Source: Chloroflexota bacterium (GTDB taxonomy: Bacteria; Chloroflexota; Anaerolineae; Anaerolineales; Villigracilaceae). Taken from it: a stretch of DNA of 64,000 bases. A program made the position numbers and the translations under genes. How positions within the stretch are numbered: position 1 is the stretch's first letter; each line of letters opens with the position of its first letter. This document shows positions 25,972 through 33,814 of the stretch, piece by piece. The stretch spans positions 113,942-177,941 of the forward strand of contig JACRBL010000052.1 of the NCBI GenBank assembly GCA_016234485.1. The letters run 5' to 3'. The notes below the pieces were generated by a model that did not search any database, had not been told where the DNA came from, and was given only the letters and a program-made list of their open reading frames with translations.

Positions 25972-26847
25972 ATGAAAGACTTAACCAACGAAATCATCGA
26001 ACTGATTCGCCGCACATCTTCCAACCTGCCCAAGGATGTGGAAGATCGTCTGCGCGCGGCGGTCGAAAAAGAAGCGCCCGGCTCGGCGGCGCGCGGCGCG
26101 CTCGAAACCATCATGAAGAACATCGAGCTCTCGCGCAAGAATTCCACGCCGATCTGTCAGGACACAGGCACGCCCATTTTCCGCGTCCACTATCCCGAAG
26201 GCTGGAGCGCCCGAAAGTTAAGGGAGCAGATCCGCGGCGCGATGGCCGAAGCGACGAAGAAGAATTTCATGCGCCCAAACGCCGTGGACGCGGTCTACGA
26301 CAAGAATACCGGCAACAACCTCGGCGGCGACGACTTCCCCTCCATTCATTTTGAGGAAGTGGACGCCGACCAGCCCCTCACCATCGAGTTGATGCTCAAA
26401 GGCGGCGGATGCGAAAACGTGGGACGCCAATACTCGCTTCCACACAATGAACTGGGAGCGGGCCGCGACCTCGCGGGCGTCCGCAAGGTCGCGCTGGACG
26501 CCGTCCAAAAAGCGCAGGGACAGGGCTGCGCGCCCGGCATCCTCGGCATATCCATCGGCGGCGACCGCGGCACTTCGTACATCAAATCGAAGGAAGTGTT
26601 GTACGACAAGATCGGGACGCGCAACGCAGATCCCGAACTCGCGAAACTCGAGGAACGTCTCACCGAAGAATCCAACCAGCTCGGCATCGGCCCGATGGGT
26701 TTCGGCGGCCAGACCACCGTCATTGACACGAAGATCACCGGCCTGTCGCGTCTGCCTGCCTCGTACTTTGTCTCGGTCTCATACATGTGCTGGGCCTACC
26801 GCCGCAGGAAGATGGTGGTGAGAGGCGAGGAAGTCGAATACGATTAA
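25972..26847 (+). CDS. fumA: Fumarate hydratase class I, alpha (N-terminal) subunit
   Basis: A 291-residue iron-sulfur fumarase subunit. Together with the next gene it hydrates fumarate to malate in the TCA cycle. Candidate cluster-binding cysteines are in STPICQDTGTP, GGGCENVGRQYSLP and QGCAPGILGISIGGDR. The start at 25972 has GGAGA; a longer frame from 25924 has no site. Split alpha/beta fumarases of this kind are typical of anaerobes and thermophiles; a tartrate dehydratase role is possible but less likely. Confidence 0.93.
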   Translation: MKDLTNEIIELIRRTSSNLPKDVEDRLRAAVEKEAPGSAARGALETIMKNIELSRKNSTPICQDTGTPIFRVHYPEGWSARKLREQIRGAMAEATKKNFMRPNAVDAVYDKNTGNNLGGDDFPSIHFEEVDADQPLTIELMLKGGGCENVGRQYSLPHNELGAGRDLAGVRKVALDAVQKAQGQGCAPGILGISIGGDRGTSYIKSKEVLYDKIGTRNADPELAKLEERLTEESNQLGIGPMGFGGQTTVIDTKITGLSRLPASYFVSVSYMCWAYRRRKMVVRGEEVEYD

Positions 26848-26934
26848 TAGTCACGTAGTCTGATGGTCGGATGGTCGGATAGCCTGACCTGTCTACGTGT
26901 GAACCTGTGTACTTGTGTACGTTTGGAGAGAACA
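26848..26934. repeat. Short intergenic direct repeats
   Basis: TGGTCGGATGG and GTGTACTTGTGTACG tandem-like motifs between the two fumarase subunit genes. Similar strings appear near 2940-2970 and 28640-28700. Confidence 0.4.
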
Positions 26935-27561
26935 ATGCGCGAAATAACAATGCCAATCAGTGATGATGTCATCCGCAGTTTGAAAGTGGGCGAACCCGTG
27001 CTCTTGACCGGCGTCATGGTCACCGGCCGCGACGCGGCACACAAGTGGATGATCGAGACCTTCATTAAGAAGACGCGTCCGCCGCAGGGCGATGACGAGA
27101 AGGTTTACCAGGAATTGAAGAAACTCCTCAATGGAAGCGTGATCTATCACTGCGGCCCAGTCGTGGCGAAGGATGAAAACGGCGAATACAAATTCCTCGC
27201 CGCGGGACCCACCACCTCCATCCGCGAGGAACCGTATCAGGCCGACGTGATGAAACACTTCAACGTCAAAGGCGTGATCGGTAAAGGCGGCATGGGCGCG
27301 AAGACGTTGAAAGGCTGTCAGGAAACGCCCGGCGTCTATTTCCACGCCATCGGCGGCGCGGCCTCGTTCATTGCCCAATCGGTGAAGAAAGTTCTCGGAG
27401 TCTACAAACTGGAATTTGGCACACCCGAAGCGATGTGGGTAATCGAGGTCAAAGACTTCCCCGTAGTGGTGACCATGGACGCGCACGGCGGCAGTCAACA
27501 CGCGGTGATTGACTCCAGTTCGCAGGAAGTGTTGGATAAACTGCTCAGAGAGCCGTATTGA
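26935..27561 (+). CDS. fumB: Fumarate hydratase class I, beta (C-terminal) subunit
   Basis: A 208-residue partner of the preceding subunit. Characteristic segments are VLLTGVMVTGRDAAHKWM, IYHCGPVV, AAGPTTSIREEPYQ, VIGKGGMGAKTL and YFHAIGGAASFIAQSV. The start at 26935 has GGAGAG. The gene ends at a strong terminator. Confidence 0.93.
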   Translation: MREITMPISDDVIRSLKVGEPVLLTGVMVTGRDAAHKWMIETFIKKTRPPQGDDEKVYQELKKLLNGSVIYHCGPVVAKDENGEYKFLAAGPTTSIREEPYQADVMKHFNVKGVIGKGGMGAKTLKGCQETPGVYFHAIGGAASFIAQSVKKVLGVYKLEFGTPEAMWVIEVKDFPVVVTMDAHGGSQHAVIDSSSQEVLDKLLREPY

Positions 27562-27569
27562 CAAAACGA

Positions 27570-27602
27570 AGTAGCGCGAGATAGTTCTCGCGCTACTTTT
27601 TT
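27570..27602 (+). terminator. Intrinsic terminator after the fumarase genes
   Basis: A 12-bp stem (27570-27581 with 27586-27597) with a four-base loop and a six-T tail. Confidence 0.9.
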
Positions 27603-27718
27603 CTCCAAATCGAAAGAAGCCGCGCAAAATCTCTCAGCAAACTCTTAGAGTGGGGAAGGCAAGATTCCAGTAAACTGACTCATCATTTGAACATCCCACT
27701 TTATTTGATGAGGTCATC

Positions 27719-28633
27719 ATGTTCCGCTCCAATATCCCTTCCTCCGAAATTGCGCCCAAAGAACAATATCTCTCCCGCCGCGATTTTATCAAGGCCGCGG
27801 GCTTTCTCGGCGCGGGCGCGTTGCTGGCCGCCTGCGCGCCCAAATCTTTGACGGAAGCCGCGCCTGTCTCCGTGCTTGCCGATGTGCCAAACTCGTTGGA
27901 AGACATCACCAACTACAATAATTACTACGAGTTCTCCTACGACAAAGCCGCCGTTGCGAAACTCGCCAAAGACTTTCCCACCCGCCCGTGGAGCGTGGAA
28001 GTGACGGGCATGATCAACAAGCCCAAGACGTACGACATCGAAGACTTGCTCAAACAATTCCCGTCCGAAGAACGCATCTATCGTCTGCGTTGCGTGGAAG
28101 CCTGGAGCATGGTCATCCCGTGGATGGGATTCCCGCTCGCGCAATTGCTGGCCGCGGCCGAGCCGACCTCCGCCGCGAAATACGTCCGCTTTGTAGCCGT
28201 CCATGATCCCGAAAACATGCCCTTGCAAAGCAGCGCTTCCTTCGATTGGCCGTACCAGGAGGGACTTCGCCTCGATGAAGCCATGAACGACCTGACCCTG
28301 CTCGCTACAGGTCTTTACGGCGAACCGCTTCCCAACCAGAGCGGCGCGCCCCTGCGCCTTGTCGTCCCGTGGAAATATGGATTCAAATCCATCAAGGGCA
28401 TTGTCAAGATCGAGTTGACCGATACGAAACCATCCACGTTATGGAATACCGCCTCGCCGCGCGAATATGGCTTTTATTCCAACGTCAACCCAAACGTCTC
28501 GCACCCGCGCTGGTCGCAGGCCAGCGAGCGCCGCATCGGCGAACTCGCGCGCCGTCCCACGCTCCTATTCAATGGCTACGAAAAAGAAGTGGCGCATTTA
28601 TATGATGGGATGGATTTGGCGACGAATTATTAG
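27719..28633 (+). CDS. msrP: Protein-methionine-sulfoxide reductase catalytic subunit MsrP
   Basis: A 304-residue molybdopterin enzyme that repairs oxidised methionines of extracytoplasmic proteins. The N-terminus is a twin-arginine signal ([10 protein letters not shown]) that also ends in a lipobox (LLAACAPKS), suggesting Tat export as a lipoprotein. The molybdenum ligand Cys is in [20 protein letters not shown]. The later [20 protein letters not shown] is a strong MsrP signature. The heme partner MsrQ follows. The cofactor links this gene to moaA in the same window. Confidence 0.94.
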   Translation: MFRSNIPSSEIAPKEQYLSRRDFIKAAGFLGAGALLAACAPKSLTEAAPVSVLADVPNSLEDITNYNNYYEFSYDKAAVAKLAKDFPTRPWSVEVTGMINKPKTYDIEDLLKQFPSEERIYRLRCVEAWSMVIPWMGFPLAQLLAAAEPTSAAKYVRFVAVHDPENMPLQSSASFDWPYQEGLRLDEAMNDLTLLATGLYGEPLPNQSGAPLRLVVPWKYGFKSIKGIVKIELTDTKPSTLWNTASPREYGFYSNVNPNVSHPRWSQASERRIGELARRPTLLFNGYEKEVAHLYDGMDLATNY

Positions 28634-28715
28634 AAACGCGGGTACACAAGTAGACACGTAAATACGCAACTTGTATCTCGTATCTCGCATCCCCTACCCC
28701 GCATCTCGAAATCGA

Positions 28716-29384
28716 ATGACATCCTCCGGCCAACAATACACCCCCCTCCAAATCGCCGTCCACCTCGGCGCGTGGTTTCCGCTTTTAAGATTGATCGTGG
28801 AAGCCCTCACCGACGACCTGACGGCTAATCCCATTCAGCACATCGAACAACGCACGGGACGCGCGGCCATCACCCTGCTTTTCCTCTCGCTGGCGGCCAC
28901 GCCTCTCAACAGTCTCTTCGGCTGGCGCGAACCCATCCAGCGACGGCGCGCCCTCGGCCTCTACGCGTTCATGTACGCGGCCATCCACGTCGTCATCTTC
29001 GCGGACCTCGATTATGGCCTCGCCTGGAGTCTCATCGCCCAGACCATCTTCGAGAAGCCCTATCTCATCGTCGGCGCGCTGGCCTTTATTCTCCTCATCC
29101 CGCTGGCGGCCACCTCGTTCGATGTGTGGAAGATGCGCCTCAAGAAAAACTGGAAGCGCATCCACAGCCTCGTCTACTTCATCGCGCCGCTGGTCGTGTT
29201 GCACTACGCCTGGGGCAAAAAAGGCGACTTCTTCAATTTCAGCGGGGAAGTGGCGCGGCCCTGGGCCTACGCCATCGTCCTCGTGATTTTGATGACGTTA
29301 CGGATCTCCGCCGTGCGACGCTTCATCGCCTCCATTCGGACCCGCGTCCGCTTCCCGTTTCAGAAGCGGACCGCGACACCCTGA
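28716..29384 (+). CDS. msrQ: Heme-binding membrane subunit MsrQ
   Basis: A 222-residue membrane protein that passes electrons to MsrP. It has about six helices of the ferric-reductase-like fold with conserved histidines (AAIHVVIFADLD, RIHSLVYFIAPLVVLHYAWG). The ATG at 28716 gives a normal start; the earlier frame to 28671 runs through repeats. It is expected to take electrons from quinol. Confidence 0.9.
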   Translation: MTSSGQQYTPLQIAVHLGAWFPLLRLIVEALTDDLTANPIQHIEQRTGRAAITLLFLSLAATPLNSLFGWREPIQRRRALGLYAFMYAAIHVVIFADLDYGLAWSLIAQTIFEKPYLIVGALAFILLIPLAATSFDVWKMRLKKNWKRIHSLVYFIAPLVVLHYAWGKKGDFFNFSGEVARPWAYAIVLVILMTLRISAVRRFIASIRTRVRFPFQKRTATP

Positions 29385-29386
29385 CG

Positions 29387-29611
29387 CTAAAACAACCCGC
29401 GCAAGACGAGCAGGAAGCCGATGATCGCCAGCGGAATCCCAACGATCGCGCCGACCACCGTCAGGCTGATGAGGATGCCCGCGATCAACAACGCGAAACC
29501 CAGGATCACGGCCACCAGCCGTCCCGTTAACGCGACGATGCCAGCCACCAATTTCCATAGCGCGACGAATGGCCAGGCGTACCACGGAATTTCTTTCTTT
29601 GTCTCGGTCAT
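29387..29611 (-). CDS. Small two-helix membrane protein
   Basis: A 74-residue protein with a start of MTETKKEIPWYAWPF and two or three hydrophobic stretches (LVAGIVALTGRLVAVILGFA and LISLTVVGAIVGIPLAIIGF). The ATG has a strong CAAGGAG site. A much longer frame on this strand covers the neighbouring DsbA gene, but it is an antisense shadow. Function unknown. It ends two bases from the msrQ stop, tail to tail. Confidence 0.75.
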   Translation of the reverse strand: MTETKKEIPWYAWPFVALWKLVAGIVALTGRLVAVILGFALLIAGILISLTVVGAIVGIPLAIIGFLLVLRGLF

Positions 29612-29703
29612 TTTGTTCTCCTTGAATTGAATCTGTAAAAAGATGAACTTGCTGAAAAAATATACGCACATCTGCCCCAAAGGAGGCATGCAAACCTGCA
29701 TGT

Positions 29704-29709
29704 TATAAT
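29704..29709 (+). promoter_or_regulatory. -10 box of leaderless thiol oxidoreductase promoter
   Basis: A perfect TATAAT is followed after 7 bases by the ATG at 29717. No ribosome binding site fits between them. Confidence 0.6.
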
Positions 29710-29716
29710 TTTGTCC

Positions 29717-30445
29717 ATGAATGAACCAATTACCCAAACCGAAGAAATCGTGACTTTTAAGAAGAGTCATTTCTACGCGCCGATGGTGGTGTTGGCATTT
29801 GCCGTTGGCATCCTGGTCGGCTACGTGGCTTGGGGACGCGATGTCGCGCCTCGCGCTGCCGCGCCCGCCGTCCCCGTCGCGCAGGGCGCGCCCACCGAGC
29901 GTGCGGTCCGCCGTTACGACATCCCGACCGAGGGCTTTTACAGTCTCGGCCCCGCGGACGCGCCCATCGTCCTCGTCGAATTCAGCGATTATCAATGTCC
30001 TTACTGCAAACGCTGGCACGACGAAGTCTATAAATCGTTGATGGCCGCCTACCCTGGGCAGGTGCGCCTTGTCTATCGCAACCTGCCGCTCACGCAGATT
30101 CATCCGCAAGCTATGAACGCCGCCGAAGCCGCCCTGTGCGCGGGCGAACAGGATGCCTACTGGCAATACCACGAGAAATTGTTCGAGAACTCCGCCGCCT
30201 TGAGCGATGACCTCTACGCCTCGCTCGCCGCGGACCTCGGGCTGGACGCGTCCGCCTTCGCGTCTTGCATGACCGATCACAAATACCTCGACGATATTCA
30301 AGCCGATATGCAATTCGCCGTCAACCTGGGCGTGCAATCCACGCCGACGTTTTTCATCAACGGGCTGGCGGTGGTGGGCGCGCAACCGTTGAGTGTTTTC
30401 CAACAAGTGATTGACGAGGAATTGGCGGGGAACATCCCGCAATAA
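29717..30445 (+). CDS. DsbA-family thiol-disulfide oxidoreductase, membrane-anchored
   Basis: A 242-residue protein. One hydrophobic anchor is at residues about 21-38; the rest faces outside. The thioredoxin-fold active site is CPYC (in YQCPYCKRWHDE), and the cis-Pro region is GVQSTPTFFINGLAVVGAQP. The pair FASCMTD and ALCAGEQ supplies two further cysteines. It belongs to the DSBA/DsbG-like family that forms or isomerises disulfides outside the cell. Next to MsrPQ it suggests a small extracytoplasmic protein-repair locus. Confidence 0.9.
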   Translation: MNEPITQTEEIVTFKKSHFYAPMVVLAFAVGILVGYVAWGRDVAPRAAAPAVPVAQGAPTERAVRRYDIPTEGFYSLGPADAPIVLVEFSDYQCPYCKRWHDEVYKSLMAAYPGQVRLVYRNLPLTQIHPQAMNAAEAALCAGEQDAYWQYHEKLFENSAALSDDLYASLAADLGLDASAFASCMTDHKYLDDIQADMQFAVNLGVQSTPTFFINGLAVVGAQPLSVFQQVIDEELAGNIPQ

Positions 30446-30455
30446 TTTCTGCAAC

Positions 30456-30498
30456 AAAAAAAGCCAATTTGCCCACTGGTGCAAATCGGCTTTTTTTT
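30456..30498. terminator. Bidirectional terminator after the thiol oxidoreductase gene
   Basis: Arms AAAAAAGCCAATTTGC and GCAAATCGGCTTTTTT (one mismatch) surround a short loop and end in eight T residues. Confidence 0.85.
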
Positions 30499-30534
30499 GT
30501 TCACAAATTTCAAAAAATCACAGATTCGTGTCGT

Positions 30535-30680
30535 CATTGCAAGGAGGGCGCTTTCCCCGACGAAGCAATCTCCTGCGCGTGGTGGGGATTGCTCCCTGGC
30601 GCCGCCCACCACACTTGCACCGCACTGCGTTTGGCGCAGTGCAGGTGGGGCAGGTGTCGCGAAGAGCGCTCGCAATGACG
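30535..30680. repeat. GTCATTGCGAG-type palindromic repeat, copy 1
   Basis: Long imperfect inverted repeat beginning GTCATTGCAAGGAGGGCG and ending GAGCGCTCGCAATGACG, with internal GAAGCAATCTCCTGCG and GGGGATTGCTCCCTGG. A related copy is at 62974-63056. Elements of this type occur in multiple bacterial phyla and are probably small non-autonomous mobile repeats. Confidence 0.75.
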
Positions 30681-30781
30681 GGTTGTTATTTGCGCTTGAA
30701 GTAATCCGTGATTAACTCAACTTGATTTACAAAAAGGGCGGCTTTGGTAAAAGGTTGGATGTCAATCCAATCCAAATGGAA

Positions 30782-30952
30782 TCAACGGATTGTTCTCCAG
30801 AATTTTTTAAGCGCCAGGTGATAGGCCGCGTCGAAGGCTTGGGTGTCGGCCAGGGAAAAATATAATTCGCCCGCAATTTCTGCGAGAGCATCCAAACGAT
30901 TCCTTTGTTAAGGGATGATGTCCATAACCGTCTGTTCAACTGAAATAGTCAT
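30782..30952 (-). pseudogene. Small ORF with an in-frame stop, possible decayed gene
   Basis: From ATG 30952 the minus strand reads 14 codons (MTISVEQTVMDIIP), a TAA, then continues open in the same frame for about 41 codons with ordinary protein-like composition (RLDALAEIAGELYF, DTQAFDAAYHLALKKF) to TGA at 30784. The well-formed second part and the single stop suggest a recently inactivated short gene, perhaps an antitoxin-like protein. No family was recognised. Confidence 0.3.
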
Positions 30953-31243
30953 TGAAAAGTAGGTGGGAGAGTGGGCATGAGAGGATTCCTCCTTCGGGCC
31001 TATTTTATACCCGATTCGAGGAAGAGCCAATTTCAACGGAATCTTCTGTGCGTGAGACGAAGCCCTTTAGGTTAACATGGCTTTTTTTTAATTTAGCCCA
31101 AAATGCTCCGAATTTTCTTCTTGCGCTTTTACTTATTCCATTTATAATCTCAATCTAATCAACCCTTAATCAAGACTGTTGGCATCTAAATAATGGGACG
31201 ACAGCGCTGGACGTTGTCGTTATGTTTTAGAAACGAGAACCCC
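30953..31243. other. AT-rich gene-free stretch before the accessory island
   Basis: No ORF with a convincing start is seen. Base composition drops sharply compared with the flanking genes, which fits the edge of an acquired region. I recognise no terminal repeats or integrase. Confidence 0.4.
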
Positions 31244-31735
31244 ATGATTCGATTGCGTCCGGTACAGCCAGATGACATGGAATTTTTGTTGCGCGTTTAT
31301 GCCAGCGTGCGCGAGGATGAACTCGCGCCTGTTAATTGGACACGCGAGCAAAAAGATGCCTTCGAGCGAATGCAGTTCGAGGCGCAAACGCGTTTTTACG
31401 AAGAAAATTATATCGGCGCAAAATTCCAGGTTATTCTCGCGGACGAAGTCCCCGCGGGGCGATTGTACATTCACCCACGCCCCAACGAAGTCCGCATCAT
31501 GGACATTGCCCTGCTGCCGGAATTTCGCGGCCGCGGCATCGGCTCTGCCTTGTTGAACGAAATTTTGGACGATGCCCGCGCCGCACATCAGAATGTCTCC
31601 ATTCACGTGGAGCGAATGAACCCAGCCCTCCGGTTATATGAGCGGTTGGGTTTTTGTTTGCAGGAAGACAAGGGCGTTTATCTCCTGTTGGAATGGACGC
31701 CGCTAAAAACGGAGGTTGCCGAACGTGTTGGATAA
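31244..31735 (+). CDS. GNAT-family acetyltransferase
   Basis: A 163-residue N-acetyltransferase. The acetyl-CoA loop is IALLPEFRGRGIGSALL, followed by the SIHVERMNPALRLYERLGF segment typical of GNAT enzymes. It overlaps the next gene by 11 bases and heads the run toward the tail-collar proteins, so it may modify a product of that cluster. Substrate unknown. Confidence 0.9.
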   Translation: MIRLRPVQPDDMEFLLRVYASVREDELAPVNWTREQKDAFERMQFEAQTRFYEENYIGAKFQVILADEVPAGRLYIHPRPNEVRIMDIALLPEFRGRGIGSALLNEILDDARAAHQNVSIHVERMNPALRLYERLGFCLQEDKGVYLLLEWTPLKTEVAERVG

Positions 31736-32027
31736 ATTGCAGAGTTCCGATTTTCTCCCCAACCTGAACACCACCTTCCGCGTCCATCTGGACGGGCTGG
31801 CGGACCCTGTCCCGTTGGAGCTGGCCCAGGTGACGGGAACCGGCCGAACGTTCGGCCCCGAAGCGAGAGAGGCGTTTTCGTTATTGTTCCTCGGCCCGGT
31901 CAGTCCGCAACATCTTGTCCAGCATATCTATCGTCTGGAGCACGAACGCATGGGTACGCTCGAAATTTTTCTTGTGCCGATGGGTCCCGAAAATGGACGC
32001 ATGAGGTATGAGGCGATCTTCAATTAA
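31725..32027 (+). CDS. DUF6916-like small protein
   Basis: A 100-residue protein with segments FRVHLDGLADPVPLELAQV, EAFSLLFLGPVSPQHLVQHIYRLEH and LEIFLVPMGPENGRMRYEAIFN. This resembles the small DUF6916-type proteins that I associate with tail-collar genes. The GTG at 31725 sits 9 bases after GGAGG and overlaps the end of the GNAT gene. Function unknown; a structural or chaperone role for the collar proteins is an inference from the gene order. Confidence 0.65.
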   Translation: MLDKLQSSDFLPNLNTTFRVHLDGLADPVPLELAQVTGTGRTFGPEAREAFSLLFLGPVSPQHLVQHIYRLEHERMGTLEIFLVPMGPENGRMRYEAIFN

Positions 32028-32041
32028 ATAAGGAGAATAGA

Positions 32042-32542
32042 ATGGCTGAACCCTTCCTATCCGAGATACGAATCTTTTCGTTTGTGTTTGCCCCGAAAGG
32101 ATGGGCGTTGTGCAATGGGCAACTCCTGCCGATCAATCAGAATCAGGGATTGTTTTCGTTGCTCGGCACCACCTTCGGCGGCGATGGCCGGGTGAACTTT
32201 GCCTTGCCCGATCTGCGCGCCCGCGCCCCCATTCACGTGGGTAGCGGACACACCCTGGGCGAGCGCGGCGGCGAATCGGCGCACACGCTTTCGATTTCCG
32301 AGTTGCCCACGCATACGCATCTCTTGTCGGGTTCGCAAGACAACCCCACCACAAATGTTCCCACCGGGCTGGCTTTTTCAGCTTCGGCCACTCCGCTGTA
32401 TGCTGCGGCCAGCAACCTGGTGGCGATGAACGCCGGCGCGGTGACGAATGTGGGCGGTTCGCAAGCCCATTTGAATCTGCAACCTTTCCTCACCCTGAGC
32501 TTTTGCATCGCGCTTCAGGGAATTTTCCCATCGCCCAATTAG
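32042..32542 (+). CDS. Phage tail collar domain protein (microcystin-dependent-protein family), copy 1
   Basis: A 166-residue protein. The N-terminal collar module runs from EIRIFSFVFAPKGWALCNGQ to FALPDLRARAPIHVG. The C-terminus is GGSQAHLNLQPFLTLSFCIALQGIFPSPN-like, as in phage tail-fibre and MdpB proteins. The three copies are spaced by about 14 bases each, so they are one operon. No other phage genes are present. Confidence 0.88.
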   Translation: MAEPFLSEIRIFSFVFAPKGWALCNGQLLPINQNQGLFSLLGTTFGGDGRVNFALPDLRARAPIHVGSGHTLGERGGESAHTLSISELPTHTHLLSGSQDNPTTNVPTGLAFSASATPLYAAASNLVAMNAGAVTNVGGSQAHLNLQPFLTLSFCIALQGIFPSPN

Positions 32543-32556
32543 AAGAGAGGTAGAAC

Positions 32557-33057
32557 ATGGCACAACCATACGTTGGTGAAATTCGAATGTTCGCGGGAAA
32601 TTTTGCCCCCGCGGGCTGGATGTTTTGCGATGGGTCGCTTTTGCCCATCTCGGAAAATGAGACCCTCTTCCAGTTGATCGGCACCACTTACGGCGGCGAT
32701 GGGCAAAGTACCTTTGCCCTGCCCGACCTGCGCGGACGGGTTCCGATCCATCAGGGCAATGGAACCATCCTGGCCGAGACCGGCGGAGCGGAGGAGATCA
32801 CCCTGACCGTCAACCAAATCCCCGCGCATTCGCATCCGCTGTTGGCTTCGGGCGGCGGCGCGGGGGATAACCGTCCGGCAGGAAGCGTGCTGGCCTCGCC
32901 TAGCTCGGATGTGTACATCAATTCCGGCCCGTTTGTGAACATGGCTCCGCAAGCCATCGCGTCCACGGGCGGAAGCCAGCCGCACAACAACCTCCAGCCC
33001 TATCTGTGCGTTTCGTACATCATATCCCTGTTCGGCATCTTCCCCTCGCCGACTTAA
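32557..33057 (+). CDS. Phage tail collar domain protein, copy 2
   Basis: A 166-residue paralogue of the preceding protein. It has EIRMFAGNFAPAGWMFCDGS, FALPDLRGRVPIHQGNG, and a C-terminal GGSQPHNNLQPYLCVSYIIS ending. The sequence has diverged clearly from copies 1 and 3, so the duplication is old and the three probably have distinct places in one complex. Confidence 0.88.
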   Translation: MAQPYVGEIRMFAGNFAPAGWMFCDGSLLPISENETLFQLIGTTYGGDGQSTFALPDLRGRVPIHQGNGTILAETGGAEEITLTVNQIPAHSHPLLASGGGAGDNRPAGSVLASPSSDVYINSGPFVNMAPQAIASTGGSQPHNNLQPYLCVSYIISLFGIFPSPT

Positions 33058-33070
33058 TAAGGAGATTCCC

Positions 33071-33601
33071 ATGGCAGATCCATTTGTCGCTGAAATTCGC
33101 ATCTTTCCCTTTAACTTTGCGCCGCGCGGTTGGGCCTGGTGCGATGGGCAGTTGTTGCCTCTTTCGCAAAACACGGCGCTCTTTTCCCTGTTGGGAACCA
33201 CCTATGGCGGGAACGGAAAAAGCAACTTTGCGCTGCCCGACCTGCAAGGCGCGGCTCCTATGTTTTGGGGGCAGGGACCCGGCCTCAGTTTATATGATAT
33301 CGGCCAGATGGGAGGCTCCGAGACGGTGAGCCTGCTCGAGTCGGAAATTCCCAGCCATCCGCACACGCTCGTCGCATCCACGGGCGCGGCGGATGAAGAA
33401 GGGACGCGCTCTCCGGGCGGCAATTACGCAGGCGTTCCGCAGGCGGCCAGCCGCTTCTATGCCCCGTATGCCAACACGGCCAATATGGCTCCCGAAGCCA
33501 TCGCGCCCGCCGGCGGAGACGCGCCGCACAACAACATGATGCCGTACCTGACTTTCTATTTCTGCATCGCGTTGCAGGGCGTTTTCCCGCCGCGAACATA
33601 G
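33071..33601 (+). CDS. Phage tail collar domain protein, copy 3
   Basis: A 176-residue paralogue. It has EIRIFPFNFAPRGWAWCDGQ, FALPDLQGAAPMFWGQGPG, and the C-terminal DAPHNNMMPYLTFYFCIALQ ending. It is slightly longer in the middle. An ATAAGGAG site precedes it. It is the last small gene before the giant repeat protein on the same strand. Confidence 0.88.
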   Translation: MADPFVAEIRIFPFNFAPRGWAWCDGQLLPLSQNTALFSLLGTTYGGNGKSNFALPDLQGAAPMFWGQGPGLSLYDIGQMGGSETVSLLESEIPSHPHTLVASTGAADEEGTRSPGGNYAGVPQAASRFYAPYANTANMAPEAIAPAGGDAPHNNMMPYLTFYFCIALQGVFPPRT

Positions 33602-33814
33602 CAATCCCGTTTTTGGCGACTAGCCCCACAGGGGCGCTTCGCAAAGGTCGCACCAACATTTGCAAAGCCGACCTCCGTTGGCTGATGTGAAATAGTCCAC
33701 GCAGGTGGACTTCGCAAGGTTGATGCGATTCCCTGGCACAGCCGGTCAGGGCAGTGTTAATCGCCGAGCCTGAGCAGTTACGATTTCAGTCACTTACATT
33801 TTGAGGAGAATCTC
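33602..33814. repeat. Intergenic repeats before the giant surface protein
   Basis: Contains CCCACAGGGGCGCTTCGC, AAAGCCGACCTCCG and a CCCTGGCACAGCCGGTCAGGG segment. The AAGCCGACCT string is also the core of the in-frame palindrome at 51360-51423. A TTGAGGAG site lies directly before the next ATG. Confidence 0.5.
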
